A stretch of 64,000 nt of DNA, taken from assembly GCF_023721795.1 (NCBI RefSeq), contig NZ_JAMQYE010000001.1, positions 1,798,001-1,862,000 of the forward strand, written 5' to 3'. Below are positions 55,815-64,000 of this stretch, piece by piece. This stretch comes from Zeimonas sediminis. Lineage in GTDB: Bacteria; Pseudomonadota; Gammaproteobacteria; Burkholderiales; Burkholderiaceae_E. Made by a program: the position numbers and the translations under genes. Positions within the stretch are counted from its first letter, which is position 1. Each line of letters opens with the position of its first letter. The notes under the pieces were generated by a model. The model had not been told where the DNA came from. It saw only the letters and a list, made by a program, of their open reading frames with translations, and ran no database searches.

Positions 55815-56141
55815 TCAGCAGTCGTTGCATGGGGCGGCCGACACCGCGCCGCAGGCCTCGCCCTGGCAGCAGTGATCGGTCAGGTAGCCGATCAGTCCGT
55901 TCATCCGGTCGATCGACGCACGGTAGATCAGGTGGCGGCCTTCGCGTTCCTGCGTGACCAGGCCCGCATGGGTGAGCTCCTTCAGGTGGAAGGAGAGCGT
56001 GGACGGCGGCACGTCGAGCAGCGCCGAAAGCGCGCCCGGGGTCATGCCGGTATGGGCGGCGCCGACCAGCGCGCGGAACACGCGCAGGCGCATCGGCTGG
56101 GCGAGCGCGGCGAGAGAGGCGATGACTTCTTTTTCTTCCAT
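55815..56141 (-). CDS. arsR: ArsR family metalloregulatory repressor
   Basis: A 108-residue winged-helix repressor. The recognition helix region is PPSTLSFHLKELTHAGLV. The usual ELCVC box in the DNA-binding helix is missing. Instead C91, C92, C97, C105 and C108 cluster at the C-terminus (DHCCQGEACG, PCNDC), as in ArsR types with a terminal As(III) site. It heads the operon and should release its own promoter when arsenite binds. It lies 13 bases before arsI. Confidence 0.92.
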   Translation of the reverse strand: MEEKEVIASLAALAQPMRLRVFRALVGAAHTGMTPGALSALLDVPPSTLSFHLKELTHAGLVTQEREGRHLIYRASIDRMNGLIGYLTDHCCQGEACGAVSAAPCNDC

Positions 56142-56176
56142 GTTTCTAGTTTCGTGGAACCTTTAACCGCCGTCAA
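56142..56176 (-). promoter_or_regulatory. Candidate promoter/operator of the ars operon
   Basis: On the minus strand TTGACG (56176-56171) could be the -35. The AT-rich stretch just before the arsR ATG contains GTTTC (56142-56146) and GGAAC (56156-56160) as an imperfect inverted repeat, a possible ArsR site. No clear -10. Confidence 0.35.
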
Positions 56177-56248
56177 GTCTCCCGTCAGTTCGGTCTTCGC
56201 ATTCTTGCGTGCCCGCTGGGCGCGCGGCACCCGACCTGAAACGACGAC

Positions 56249-56266
56249 GGCCGCCCGAAGGCGGCC
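56249..56266 (-). terminator. Possible terminator hairpin after the acyl-CoA dehydrogenase pair
   Basis: GGCCGCC (56249-56255) and GGCGGCC (56260-56266) form a 7-base-pair stem with a 4-base loop, 31 bases after the acyl-CoA dehydrogenase stop. Only three T residues follow on the minus strand, so termination efficiency is doubtful. Confidence 0.35.
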
Positions 56267-56296
56267 GCCGGCTGGCTCGTCGCGCCCTGTGCGGCC

Positions 56297-57442
56297 TCAG
56301 GCCGCCGCCGCGAAGCGCTCCAGGTGCTGGTCGACGTCGCCGAACTGCTGGGCGATCATCGTCAGGCGCTTGAAGGTGTGGGCCACCTTCATCTCCTGCG
56401 TCATGCCCATGCCGCCGTGCAACTGGATCGCCTCCTGGCCCACGTGCCTGCAGGCGTCGGACACCTTGATCTTGGCCGCCGAAACGATGCGCCGGCGCTC
56501 GGCGGCATCGATCTCGCCGCGCGCCGCGGCGTCGACCCTGGCGGCCGCCAGCAGGCAGATCGAGCGCGACTGCTCGGCGCTGATCCGCATGTCGACCATC
56601 CGGTGCTGCAGCGCCTGGAAGGAGCCGATCGGCACGCCGAACTGCTTGCGTGTCTTCAGGTACTCGAGCGTGGTGTCGTTGGCGAAGCGCATCGCGCCGA
56701 CCGCCTCGCAGCAGGCCAGCACGGTGGCGAAGTCGACCGCCTCGTCGATCGCGGCGAAGGCCTTGCCGGCCTCCCCCACCAGCGCGTCGCCCGGCAGCTT
56801 CGCGCCGGCGAAGCTCACCTCGGCCGCGCGCAGGTTGTCGACGGTGCGGTAGGTCTTCATCGACACGCCCGCCGCCTTCGGGTCGACGACGAAAAGGCTG
56901 ATGCCGTCTTCGTCGGCGGCCGCGCCCGCGGTGCGCGCCGACACGACCAGCAGGTCGGCCATCGGCGCGTGCAGCACGACCACCTTCTCGCCGTCGAGCT
57001 GCCAGCCGTCGCCGGCCCTGGTGGCCTTCGTCTCGACCTGCGACAGCGTGTAGCGCGCGGTGCGCTCGGTGTGGGCGAATGCGAGCTTCGTGGAGCCGTC
57101 GATCACGCCCGGCAGCAGCGCCTCGCGCTGCGCGGAGCTGCCGGCGCTGGCGATCAGCCGTCCGCCCAGGACCGTGGACAGGAAGGGCTCGACAACCAGG
57201 CCGGCGCCGATCGCCTCCATCGTGGCGATCATGTCGGTGGCGCCGCCGCCGAAGCCGCCGTCGGCCTCGGAGAACGGGATCATCAGCAGGCCCATCTCGG
57301 CCAGGCTGGCCCAGACCTCGGGGCTGAAGCCCTCGGCCGACCCGACGATCTTCTTGCGCGACTCGAAGTCGTAGCTCTTCTCGACCAGCCGGGCGACGGC
57401 GTCGGCCAGCTGTTGCTGTTCCTGCGTGTACTGGAAGTCCAT
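56297..57442 (-). CDS. Acyl-CoA dehydrogenase family protein, small-subunit-like
   Basis: A 381-residue acyl-CoA dehydrogenase fold (N-helical, beta, C-helical parts; LHGGMGMTQEMKVAHTFKRL near the end). It starts 2 bases after another dehydrogenase gene on the same strand. Paired genes of this kind make heteromeric enzymes, as in pimeloyl-CoA dehydrogenase (PimC/PimD) and steroid-type dehydrogenases, where the smaller, more diverged subunit completes the active sites. The motif that usually follows the catalytic YEG box is replaced here by MIAQQFGDVDQ. The substrate acyl-CoA is unknown. Confidence 0.87.
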   Translation of the reverse strand: MDFQYTQEQQQLADAVARLVEKSYDFESRKKIVGSAEGFSPEVWASLAEMGLLMIPFSEADGGFGGGATDMIATMEAIGAGLVVEPFLSTVLGGRLIASAGSSAQREALLPGVIDGSTKLAFAHTERTARYTLSQVETKATRAGDGWQLDGEKVVVLHAPMADLLVVSARTAGAAADEDGISLFVVDPKAAGVSMKTYRTVDNLRAAEVSFAGAKLPGDALVGEAGKAFAAIDEAVDFATVLACCEAVGAMRFANDTTLEYLKTRKQFGVPIGSFQALQHRMVDMRISAEQSRSICLLAAARVDAAARGEIDAAERRRIVSAAKIKVSDACRHVGQEAIQLHGGMGMTQEMKVAHTFKRLTMIAQQFGDVDQHLERFAAAA

Positions 57443-57444
57443 GG

Positions 57445-58623
57445 TCAGAGTCCGAGTGACATCTTGGAGATGATGTTGCGCTGGATCTCGTTGGAGCCGG
57501 CGTAGATCGAGGTCTTGCGGAAGTTGAAGTAGCGCGCCGCGATCGACCCCATGAACTCGTCGAAGCCGTCGTAGTCGACCGGCTTGAAGCTCTGCGCCAT
57601 CGGGCCCGCGACCTGCATCAGCAGCTCGGTGATCGCCTGCTGGATCTCGGTGCCCTTGATCTTGAGCATCGACACGTCGGCGCCGATCTGGCCGGTGCGG
57701 CGCATCTCGTCGACGAACTTCAGGTTGGTGATCTCGAGCGCCATCAGCTCGACCTCGACCCGCGTGACCTTGTCGCGGAAGCGCGGGTCCTCGATCAGCG
57801 GCCGGCCGTTCTTGGTGGTGCGCGCCGCCATGTCCTTGAGCTTGAGCAGCTCTCGCTTGGAGGCGCCGATCCGACCGGTGTTCAGCCGCTCGTGGCCCAG
57901 CAGGTACTTGGCGACCGTCCAGCCCTTGTTCTCCTCGAACACCAGGTTCTCGACCGGCACCTTGACGTCGTCGAAGAAGACCTCGTTGACCTCATGCCCC
58001 TCGTCGAGCAGGATCAGCGGCCGCACCGTGATGCCCGGCGTCTTCATGTCGATCAGCAGGAAGCTGATGCCCTCCTGCTTCTTGGCCAGCGTGCTGTCGG
58101 TGCGCACCAGGCAGAAGATCCAGTCGCCGTAGTGGCCCAGCGTGGTCCAGATCTTCTGGCCGTTGACCACGTAGTGGTCGCCCTGGCGGTCGGCCCGGCA
58201 TTTCAGCGAGGCCAGGTCGGAGCCCGAGCCCGGCTCGGAGTAGCCCTGGCACCAGAAGTCGTCGCAGTGGTAGATGCGCGGCAGGAAGCGCTGCTTCTGC
58301 GCCTCGGTGCCGAACTTCAGCAGCACCGACGCGCACATCGTGGGCCCGAAGGGCGCGATCGGCGGCGCGCCGGCGTAGGCGTACTCTTCCTCGAAAATGT
58401 AGCGCTGGACCGGCGACCAGTCGGTGCCGCCCCACTCGACCGGCCACGACGGCGCGACCCAGCCCTTCTTCGCGAGGATCTTGTGCCAGCGCACCAGGTC
58501 CTCCTTCGAGAGCTCCTCGTAGTTGAGCACTTTGTCGCGCAGCTCGGGCGGGATGTTCGCCTGCAGCCAGCCGCGCACTTCGTCGCGGAACGCGAGCTCC
58601 TCGGCGCTGTAGTTCAGGTCCAT
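57445..58623 (-). CDS. Acyl-CoA dehydrogenase family protein, large-subunit-like
   Basis: A 392-residue dehydrogenase. CQGYSEPGSGSDLASL is the FAD/substrate loop, VNGQKIWTTLGHYGDW follows, and YAGSNEIQRNIISK is the C-terminal signature. The catalytic Glu of the common YEG motif is Ala here, as in branches that use a base elsewhere. The ATG at 58623 matches the family start (MDLNYSAEELAFRDEVRGWL). With the next gene it probably forms an alpha-beta complex for a dicarboxyl-, branched- or ring-containing acyl-CoA. Confidence 0.9.
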   Translation of the reverse strand: MDLNYSAEELAFRDEVRGWLQANIPPELRDKVLNYEELSKEDLVRWHKILAKKGWVAPSWPVEWGGTDWSPVQRYIFEEEYAYAGAPPIAPFGPTMCASVLLKFGTEAQKQRFLPRIYHCDDFWCQGYSEPGSGSDLASLKCRADRQGDHYVVNGQKIWTTLGHYGDWIFCLVRTDSTLAKKQEGISFLLIDMKTPGITVRPLILLDEGHEVNEVFFDDVKVPVENLVFEENKGWTVAKYLLGHERLNTGRIGASKRELLKLKDMAARTTKNGRPLIEDPRFRDKVTRVEVELMALEITNLKFVDEMRRTGQIGADVSMLKIKGTEIQQAITELLMQVAGPMAQSFKPVDYDGFDEFMGSIAARYFNFRKTSIYAGSNEIQRNIISKMSLGL

Positions 58624-58682
58624 GACGTCTCCATCTGTCGGGTCGACCGCAAGTTTAACGCGCGGGCCGGCGGCCCCGCCGG

Positions 58683-60380
58683 CTACCTGACCAGCTTCAG
58701 GCCGGCCTTGACCACCCGGCCGTCGGCGATCTCGCGCGCCACCAGCGCCAGGCCGGCCACCCGCACCTCGTCGCCCTCGACCAGCCTGGGCTGGAGCTGG
58801 CGCATCGTCTCGTCGAGCGAAAGCGACGCGTAGTCGGCCGGCGCTTCGCAGCCGTAGGCCGAGCACACGTCGGCCAGGCCGGCCGAACCGTCCAGCACGA
58901 AGTCGCCCCACGCCGCCCGGCGCACCGACGTCTCGACGCGGGTGAACATCTCCGACAGGTGGTCCACCTCGCTGTCGGGCGCGATGATCATCACCACGTC
59001 GTTCGCCTGCAGCGGGCCGGCCTCGGCGCCTGCCATCAGCTCGGACTCGCGCAACACGCCGACCACCCGCACCCCGGGCGGGAAGATCAGCGAGCCGAGC
59101 TCCACGCCGGACAGCGACGAGCGCTCGCCCACCGGGAACTCGAGCACCGCCAGCTGGTCGTTAGAGAGCGTCGGGCGCACCCTCGGCTCGTCGCGCGGCG
59201 GCAGCCCCACGCCGAAGCGCCGCGCCGCGAACGGCACCGACGCGCCCTGCAGCAGCAGCGAGCTGAGCACCACCACGAAGGCCACGTTGAACAGCAGCTT
59301 CGCGTCGGGCACGCCGGCCAGCAGCGGGAACATCGCCAGCACGATCGGGACCGCGCCGCGCAGGCCCATCCAGCCCATGAACCCGACCTCGCGCGGCGCG
59401 AAGTGGAAAGGCCACAGGCAGAGCCAGACCGACAGCGGCCGCGCTACGAACATCAGGAACAGCGACACCAGCAGCGCGGCGCCGAGGATCGCCGGCATCT
59501 CGCTCGGCGTGACCAGCAGCCCCATCAGCAGGAACATGCTCGACTGCGCGAGCCAGGCCATGCCGTCCATCGCCTTGAGCAGGTTCTCGCCGGTCCGGCG
59601 CATCCGGTTGCCCACGACCAGGCCCACCAGGTAGACCGCGATGAAGCCGCTGCCGCCGACCGAGTTCACCAGCGCGAAGGCGACCACCCCGCCCGAACAG
59701 AGCAGCAGCGCCGAAAGCCCCTCCCCGACCTGCGCCCGCTTCATGATCCAGGCCATCGCGCGGCCGAGCGCCAGGCCCAGCACCACGCCCAGGCCGAACT
59801 GCATCGCCAGTTGCGCAAGCAGCTGGCCGACGCCGAAAGTGTCCGGCGCCATCAGCACCTGGATCATCATCGTGGTCAGGAAGATCGCCATCGGGTCGTT
59901 GACGCCCGACTCGATCTCCAGCGTGTTGGCGACCCGCTCGTTGAGCCGGGTGCCGCTCGCGCGCAGCAGCGCGAACACCGCGGCCGCGTCGGTCGACCCG
60001 ACGATCGAGCCGAGCAGCAGGCCCAGCCGCCAGTCCACGCCCAGCGCCCAGGCCGCGAACAGGCCGACCGGCACCGCGGTCAGCAGCACGCCGGCCGACG
60101 CGAGCACCAGCGAGGGCCTCAGCGCGACCCGGAAGGTCGAGAACTTCGTGCGCAGCCCGCCGTCGAGCAGGATGACCGCCAGCGCCAGGTTGCCGACGAA
60201 GAAGGTGGTGCCGTAGTCGGCGAAGCGGATGCCGCCGATGCCGTCCTCGCCGGCCAGCATGCCGACCACCAGGAACACGACCAGGAACGGGATTCCCTGG
60301 CGCGAGGAGACCGCGCCCAGCAGGATGCCGGCGAACATCACGAGCGCGCCGGCCAGCAGGACCTGGTTGACGATGTCCAT
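58683..60380 (-). CDS. Potassium/proton antiporter (CPA1, NhaP2/CvrA-like)
   Basis: A 565-residue membrane antiporter. About 12-13 helices fill residues 1-395; GSIVGSTDAAAVFALL and ESGVNDPMAIFLT carry the Asp pair of the ion site. The C-terminal half has a TrkA-C-like domain (about 415-490; VVGVLRESELMAGAEAGPLQANDVVMII) and a further short domain, the NhaP2 layout. It should export K+ in exchange for H+ and help control pH and turgor. It stands 59 bases from the acyl-CoA dehydrogenase start. Confidence 0.9.
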   Translation of the reverse strand: MDIVNQVLLAGALVMFAGILLGAVSSRQGIPFLVVFLVVGMLAGEDGIGGIRFADYGTTFFVGNLALAVILLDGGLRTKFSTFRVALRPSLVLASAGVLLTAVPVGLFAAWALGVDWRLGLLLGSIVGSTDAAAVFALLRASGTRLNERVANTLEIESGVNDPMAIFLTTMMIQVLMAPDTFGVGQLLAQLAMQFGLGVVLGLALGRAMAWIMKRAQVGEGLSALLLCSGGVVAFALVNSVGGSGFIAVYLVGLVVGNRMRRTGENLLKAMDGMAWLAQSSMFLLMGLLVTPSEMPAILGAALLVSLFLMFVARPLSVWLCLWPFHFAPREVGFMGWMGLRGAVPIVLAMFPLLAGVPDAKLLFNVAFVVVLSSLLLQGASVPFAARRFGVGLPPRDEPRVRPTLSNDQLAVLEFPVGERSSLSGVELGSLIFPPGVRVVGVLRESELMAGAEAGPLQANDVVMIIAPDSEVDHLSEMFTRVETSVRRAAWGDFVLDGSAGLADVCSAYGCEAPADYASLSLDETMRQLQPRLVEGDEVRVAGLALVAREIADGRVVKAGLKLVR

Positions 60381-60447
60381 CGCCGCGGATCGGCCAGGAA
60401 AGGGTGGGGAGGAGGAGGCCCGTCAGGATAGCAAAGCCGCGGCCTCG

Positions 60448-61260
60448 TCAGCGCGCGTCGTTCAGGGCCCAGTCGTAATCGAGGAACCCGATCCGGTAGT
60501 CGCCGGCGCGCAGCCTCGCCCGGTCGGCCTCGGCGTCGGCGAGCTGCTCGGCGTGCCTCGCGAACAGCGTCTTCAGCGAATCGATGCCGCGATGCCCCTG
60601 CTCGAAATCCCTGCCGTACCAGTCGAAGATCTTCGAGACTCGCAATACCCCTGCCGGCCCGTCGAAGCGGTTCCTTCCGCGGTCCGACAGGAAGCGCCGC
60701 ATCGCGTCGTCGAGCTGGGCATCGAGGCGCGCCGCCGTGAAGGCCTCGTTGCGCAGCATCGGGCAACCGATCGACGCGCAGACCACCGCCACGTGGATGC
60801 GCGGATCGTCGAAGGCGCCGGGGGCGCGGATCATCTCGTGCTCGATCTCGTCGAGATGCCGGCTCTTTCCGAGAAGCGTGAAGAAGCGCTTCTTCCATGG
60901 CGACTGGAACAGGCTGCCGAGATCCTTGATCGAGCTCAGATCCGGATACTTCGTGAGGATCAGCTCGACGGTGAACGCGTTGTAGGCGTTGACCAGGAAA
61001 GCCAGGCGCTGCGCGCGGCTCCAGGCGTCGTACTCGGCCTGTCCGACCGCCGACAGCGAATCCAGATAGGCATGCAGGCTGGCGCGCTCGGCCGCGAAGC
61101 CCGCGTAGCGCACGGTCGAAGCGTTGCCGTCGGGCGCATAGACCACGTGGCGGGCGAGCAGTTCGTTCCACTGGCGATGCTCGTGGTCGAAGGCCGCGAG
61201 CCCGGGCAGCGACCACGCAGCCAGCAGTGCCAGCAGCCAGAGCCGGAAGGCGATCTTCAT
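60448..61260 (-). CDS. DUF547 domain secreted protein
   Basis: A 270-residue protein with a signal peptide (about 1-22, cut after LPGLA) and a DUF547 domain. Family stretches are LAFLVNAYNAFTVELIL, RFFTLLGKSRHLDEIEHEMIR, VAVVCASIGCPML and FDWYGRDFE. The Asn/Cys/His pattern resembles papain-like or transglutaminase-type folds, but activity is unproven. It overlaps the VTT-oxidoreductase fusion gene by 4 bases, which implies a joint function in the cell envelope. Confidence 0.88.
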   Translation of the reverse strand: MKIAFRLWLLALLAAWSLPGLAAFDHEHRQWNELLARHVVYAPDGNASTVRYAGFAAERASLHAYLDSLSAVGQAEYDAWSRAQRLAFLVNAYNAFTVELILTKYPDLSSIKDLGSLFQSPWKKRFFTLLGKSRHLDEIEHEMIRAPGAFDDPRIHVAVVCASIGCPMLRNEAFTAARLDAQLDDAMRRFLSDRGRNRFDGPAGVLRVSKIFDWYGRDFEQGHRGIDSLKTLFARHAEQLADAEADRARLRAGDYRIGFLDYDWALNDAR

Positions 61261-63437
61261 CGCGCATCTCCCGCGCCGGCCCCGCGGCGCCACGCGTGAA
61301 ACCGCTCCAGCCAGCGCAGCACGCGCTCGGGCGCGTGCGCGCGCTTCCAGGCGCCGGCCGCGTACTTGTTCGCCTCGGCCAGCGTCGGATAGATGTGGAT
61401 CGTGCCGAGGATCCTGTTCAGGCCGATGCGGTGCTTCATCGCGAGCACGTATTCGGCGATCAGGTCGCCCGCGTGCTCGCCGACGATGGTCACGCCGAGG
61501 ATGCGGTCCTTGCCCGGCACGGTCAGCACCTTGACGAAGCCGTGCGCTTCCTCGTCGGCGATCGCCCGGTCGAGGTCGTCGATGCCGTAGACGGTCACCT
61601 CGAAGGCGATCCCCTTCTCCCTGGCCTCCTGCTCGTTCAGGCCGACCCGCGCGACCTCGGGCTCGACGAAGGTCGCCCACGGGATCACCGAGTAGTCGGC
61701 CCGGAACTTCCTGATCGGGTCGAAGAGCGCGTTGACCGCCGCGTACCAGGCCTGGTGCGAAGCGGTGTGAGTGAACTGGAAGGGGCCGGCCACGTCGCCG
61801 GCGGCGTAGATGTTCGGGTAGTTGGTCTGCAGGAATGCGTTGGTCTCGACGGTGCGGCCGACGCGCACGCCGATCTCCTCGAGGCCGAAGCCCTCCAGGT
61901 TGGCCGCGCGGCCCACCGCCACGAGCAGCGTGTCGAAGGGAATGCGGACCTCCTCGGCCGGGCCGGCACCGCGGCGCTGCGCGACCAGGACCTTCTCGCC
62001 GCCGTCGATCTCGAAGCGGGTCGCCGCGTGGCCCGCGAGCACCCGGACGCCCTCGGCGGCGAAGCGCTTCGCGACGATCTCCGATACCTCCGGGTCCTCG
62101 CGCGCCATGATCCGCGGCAGCATCTCGACCTGGGTGACCTGCGAGCCCAGGCGCGCGAAGGCCTGGGTCAGCTCGCAGCCGATCGGCCCGCCGCCGATCA
62201 CGACCAGCCTCTTCGGCAGCTCGCGCAGCTCCCACAGCGTGTCCGACGTGAGATAGCCGACCTGATCGATGCCGGGAATCGGCGGCACGAAGGGCCGCGC
62301 GCCGGTTGCCACGACGATGCTGCGGGTGGTGAGCCGCTGCACGCTGCCGTCATGGCGCTCGATCTCGACCTCCCAGGGCGAAACGATCCGAGCGCTGCCC
62401 TCGACCACGTCGACGCCCAGGCCCGTGTAGCGCTCGATCGAGTCGTGCGGCTCGATCTCCCCGATCACCCGCTTCACGCGGTCCATCAGGTCGGCGAACT
62501 CGAACTCGGCCTCTGCGTGCCGCACGCCGAACTCATTCGCGCGGGCAACGTGCGAGAGCAGCTTCGCCGAGCGGATCAGGGCCTTGGACGGCACGCAGCC
62601 GGTGTTCAGGCAATCGCCCCCCATCCGGTGCTTCTCGACGAGCGTCACCTTCGCTCGCACCGCCGCCGCGATGTACGCGGTGACCAGGCCCGCCGAACCC
62701 GCGCCGATCACCACCAGGTTCCGGTCGAACCGGGCGGGCCGCTGCCAGCGCGCGTAGACCCGGCGGGCCTGGAAGAAGTCGAGCGCCTTGCGGGCGACCA
62801 GCGGGAACACGCCGAGCAGCGCGAACGAGCCCAGCAGCCCAGGCGACGCGATGCCGGCCAGCGAGTCGACCTGCGCGAGCTGCGTGCCCGCGTTCACGTA
62901 GACCACCGTGCCCGCCAGCATGCCGACCTGGCTGACCCAGTAGAAGGTCGACGCCCGGATCGGCGTCAATCCCATTGCCAGGTTGATCAGGAAGAACGGG
63001 AAGGCCGGGACCAGCCGCAGCGTGAACAGGTAGAACGCGCCGTCGCGCTCGACGCCGGCGTTCACCGCCCGCAGCCGATCGCCGAAGCGCGCCTGGACCC
63101 AGCCCCGGAACAGCGTGCGCGAGGCCAGGAAGGCCAGCGTCGCGCCGATCGTCGACGCGAACGAAACGATCAACAGGCCCCAGCCCAGCCCGAAGATCGC
63201 GCCGGCGGCCAGCGTCATGATCGTGGCGCCCGGCAACGAGACCGCGGTCACCGCCACGTAGACCAGGAAGAAGGCGGCAGCAGCGGCCAGCGGCCGCGAA
63301 GCCCGCCAGGCTTCGAGCTCGGCCTGCCGGGACTTGACGAAGTCCAGGCTCAGGTAGCTGCCGAGATCGAACCAGTAGTACGCGCCCGCGACGGCCGCGA
63401 GGGCGATGACGACGATCCAGCGCTTGTCGAGAGACAT
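61257..63437 (-). CDS. VTT (TVP38/TMEM64) membrane domain fused to a pyridine nucleotide-disulfide oxidoreductase
   Basis: A 726-residue fusion. Residues 1-225 are a VTT/DedA-like membrane domain (FGLGWGLLIVSFASTIGATLAFLASR, then VPAFPFFLINLAMGL). Residues 238-710 are a flavin disulfide reductase: VVIGAGSAG (243-251), redox pair C276/C281 (GGDCLNTGCVPSKAL), NAD motif VVIGGGPIGCELTQAF, and the C-terminal HIYPTLAEANKYAAGAWK. The reductase resembles mercuric reductase/Lpd relatives but without an obvious terminal Cys pair. It forms an overlapping pair with the DUF547 gene. Likely membrane-anchored thiol or quinone redox chemistry; substrate unknown. Confidence 0.9.
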   Translation of the reverse strand: MSLDKRWIVVIALAAVAGAYYWFDLGSYLSLDFVKSRQAELEAWRASRPLAAAAAFFLVYVAVTAVSLPGATIMTLAAGAIFGLGWGLLIVSFASTIGATLAFLASRTLFRGWVQARFGDRLRAVNAGVERDGAFYLFTLRLVPAFPFFLINLAMGLTPIRASTFYWVSQVGMLAGTVVYVNAGTQLAQVDSLAGIASPGLLGSFALLGVFPLVARKALDFFQARRVYARWQRPARFDRNLVVIGAGSAGLVTAYIAAAVRAKVTLVEKHRMGGDCLNTGCVPSKALIRSAKLLSHVARANEFGVRHAEAEFEFADLMDRVKRVIGEIEPHDSIERYTGLGVDVVEGSARIVSPWEVEIERHDGSVQRLTTRSIVVATGARPFVPPIPGIDQVGYLTSDTLWELRELPKRLVVIGGGPIGCELTQAFARLGSQVTQVEMLPRIMAREDPEVSEIVAKRFAAEGVRVLAGHAATRFEIDGGEKVLVAQRRGAGPAEEVRIPFDTLLVAVGRAANLEGFGLEEIGVRVGRTVETNAFLQTNYPNIYAAGDVAGPFQFTHTASHQAWYAAVNALFDPIRKFRADYSVIPWATFVEPEVARVGLNEQEAREKGIAFEVTVYGIDDLDRAIADEEAHGFVKVLTVPGKDRILGVTIVGEHAGDLIAEYVLAMKHRIGLNRILGTIHIYPTLAEANKYAAGAWKRAHAPERVLRWLERFHAWRRGAGAGDAR

Positions 63438-63522
63438 GGAGTCGGTTCCTGGGAGTCTGCGAATCGCGAATGCGCCGCCGAAGCGGCGCGCTCTCCATCA
63501 GACGCGATCGGCGCCGGCGGGA

Positions 63523-64000
63523 TTACAGCAGGCGCCGCGCCGGCTCGCGCATCAGCACGAATTCCTCGGCGGCGGTCGGATGCACCGCGATCGTGCGGTC
63601 GAAATCGCGCTTGGTCGCGCCGCAGGTCAGCGCCACCGACAGGCTCTGCACGATCTCGGGCGCGTCGGCGCCCAGCATGTGCGCGCCCAGCACCCGGCCG
63701 CTCAGGCCGTCGACCAACAGCTTCATGTAGGCCCGCTGCTGGCCGCCCGAGAACGCGGTCTTCATCGGCCGGAATTCCGACTCGTAGACGTCGACCGGCC
63801 CCTGGGCGGCGGCCTGCTCCTCGGTGAGCCCGACGGTGCCGATCGGCGGGTCGGTGAACACCGCCGCGGCCACGACCCGGTGGTCGACCCGCACCGGCGC
63901 GCCGCCGAACTCTGTGTCGGCGAAGGCCCTGCCCTCGGCGATCGCGACCGGCGTCAGGTTGCGGCGATTGGTCAGGTCGCCGATCGCCCAGACGCCGGGC
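63523..64000 (-). CDS. gor: Glutathione-disulfide reductase, partial (N-terminus beyond window)
   Basis: The C-terminal 158 residues of a flavin disulfide reductase, continuing off the right edge. GVWAIGDLTNRRNLTPVAIAEGR is the second FAD-binding motif, TDPPIGTVGLTEEQA the interface start, and HPTAAEEFVLM holds the catalytic His/Glu pair in the form typical of glutathione reductase (HPT..EE). About 300 N-terminal residues with the redox Cys pair are missing from the window. It is upstream of the VTT-oxidoreductase fusion on the same strand (85-base gap). Confidence 0.85.
   Translation of the reverse strand, partial: PGVWAIGDLTNRRNLTPVAIAEGRAFADTEFGGAPVRVDHRVVAAAVFTDPPIGTVGLTEEQAAAQGPVDVYESEFRPMKTAFSGGQQRAYMKLLVDGLSGRVLGAHMLGADAPEIVQSLSVALTCGATKRDFDRTIAVHPTAAEEFVLMREPARRLL

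Overview
The window is about 70% G+C and almost fully coding, with short intergenic gaps (none over 300 bases) and many 4-base start/stop overlaps. Gene content and order point to a betaproteobacterium, most likely of the order Burkholderiales. The supporting signs are the purM / AI-2E permease / hda / HAD phosphatase / pcnB / folK / deoxynucleoside kinase block, tamA-tamB, a pst-pho locus, and a homoprotocatechuate (hpa) cluster. I cannot name the genus from sequence alone. No rRNA, tRNA, CRISPR array, insertion sequence or prophage gene was seen.

Region 1 (1-8500) is a catabolic/accessory cluster of unknown substrate. It holds a partial alpha/beta hydrolase, an iron-dependent alcohol dehydrogenase with a GntR/FCD regulator, a di-iron fatty acid hydroxylase family protein, and a minus-strand run of a TRAP transporter (dctP, dctQ, dctM), a phytanoyl-CoA dioxygenase family enzyme and a hemerythrin-like protein. 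Three of its promoters share the 9-base word ATATCRGTC, a candidate operator for the GntR regulator. Region 2 (8515-14112) carries part of the meta-cleavage pathway for homoprotocatechuate: hpaD, hpaE and hpaF on the minus strand, hpaG and the MarR repressor gene hpaR on the plus strand, with a lipid kinase gene between the arms. Both arms begin with a TAACNNGTTA palindrome. A 202-base multi-hairpin element with perfect 32-base terminal inverted repeats lies between hpaE and hpaD.

Region 3 (14240-27607) is mainly housekeeping: a Uma2 nuclease family protein, xerD, a chalcone isomerase-like secreted protein, an AEC transporter, queG, tsaE, a Tat-type amidase, an atypical OmpR-type regulator, mutL, miaA, gnd-gntK and a BCCT transporter. 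Region 4 (27592-42269) contains tamB-tamA-purM on the minus strand. On the plus strand are an AI-2E family permease, hda, a HAD phosphatase, pcnB, folK, a DMT protein, a deoxynucleoside kinase, a CNNM/CorC protein, a cold-shock gene with a long leader, and a small conserved-looking gene.

Region 5 (42261-52578) has a FAD oxidoreductase, galE, thpR and the phosphate regulon: phoB-phoR on plus, converging with pstSCAB-phoU on minus. Pho-box-like repeats occur upstream of both phoB and pstS. Region 6 (52726-56141) is an arsenic operon, arsR-arsI-arsC-acr3 followed by an overlapping CDF metal exporter. Region 7 (56297-64000) has a paired acyl-CoA dehydrogenase, a K+/H+ antiporter-like protein, a DUF547 protein, a VTT-domain/flavin oxidoreductase fusion, and the 3' part of glutathione reductase.

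A recurring oddity is a set of short tandem duplications (14-23 bases per unit) in intergenic gaps, often starting at or just after a stop codon.
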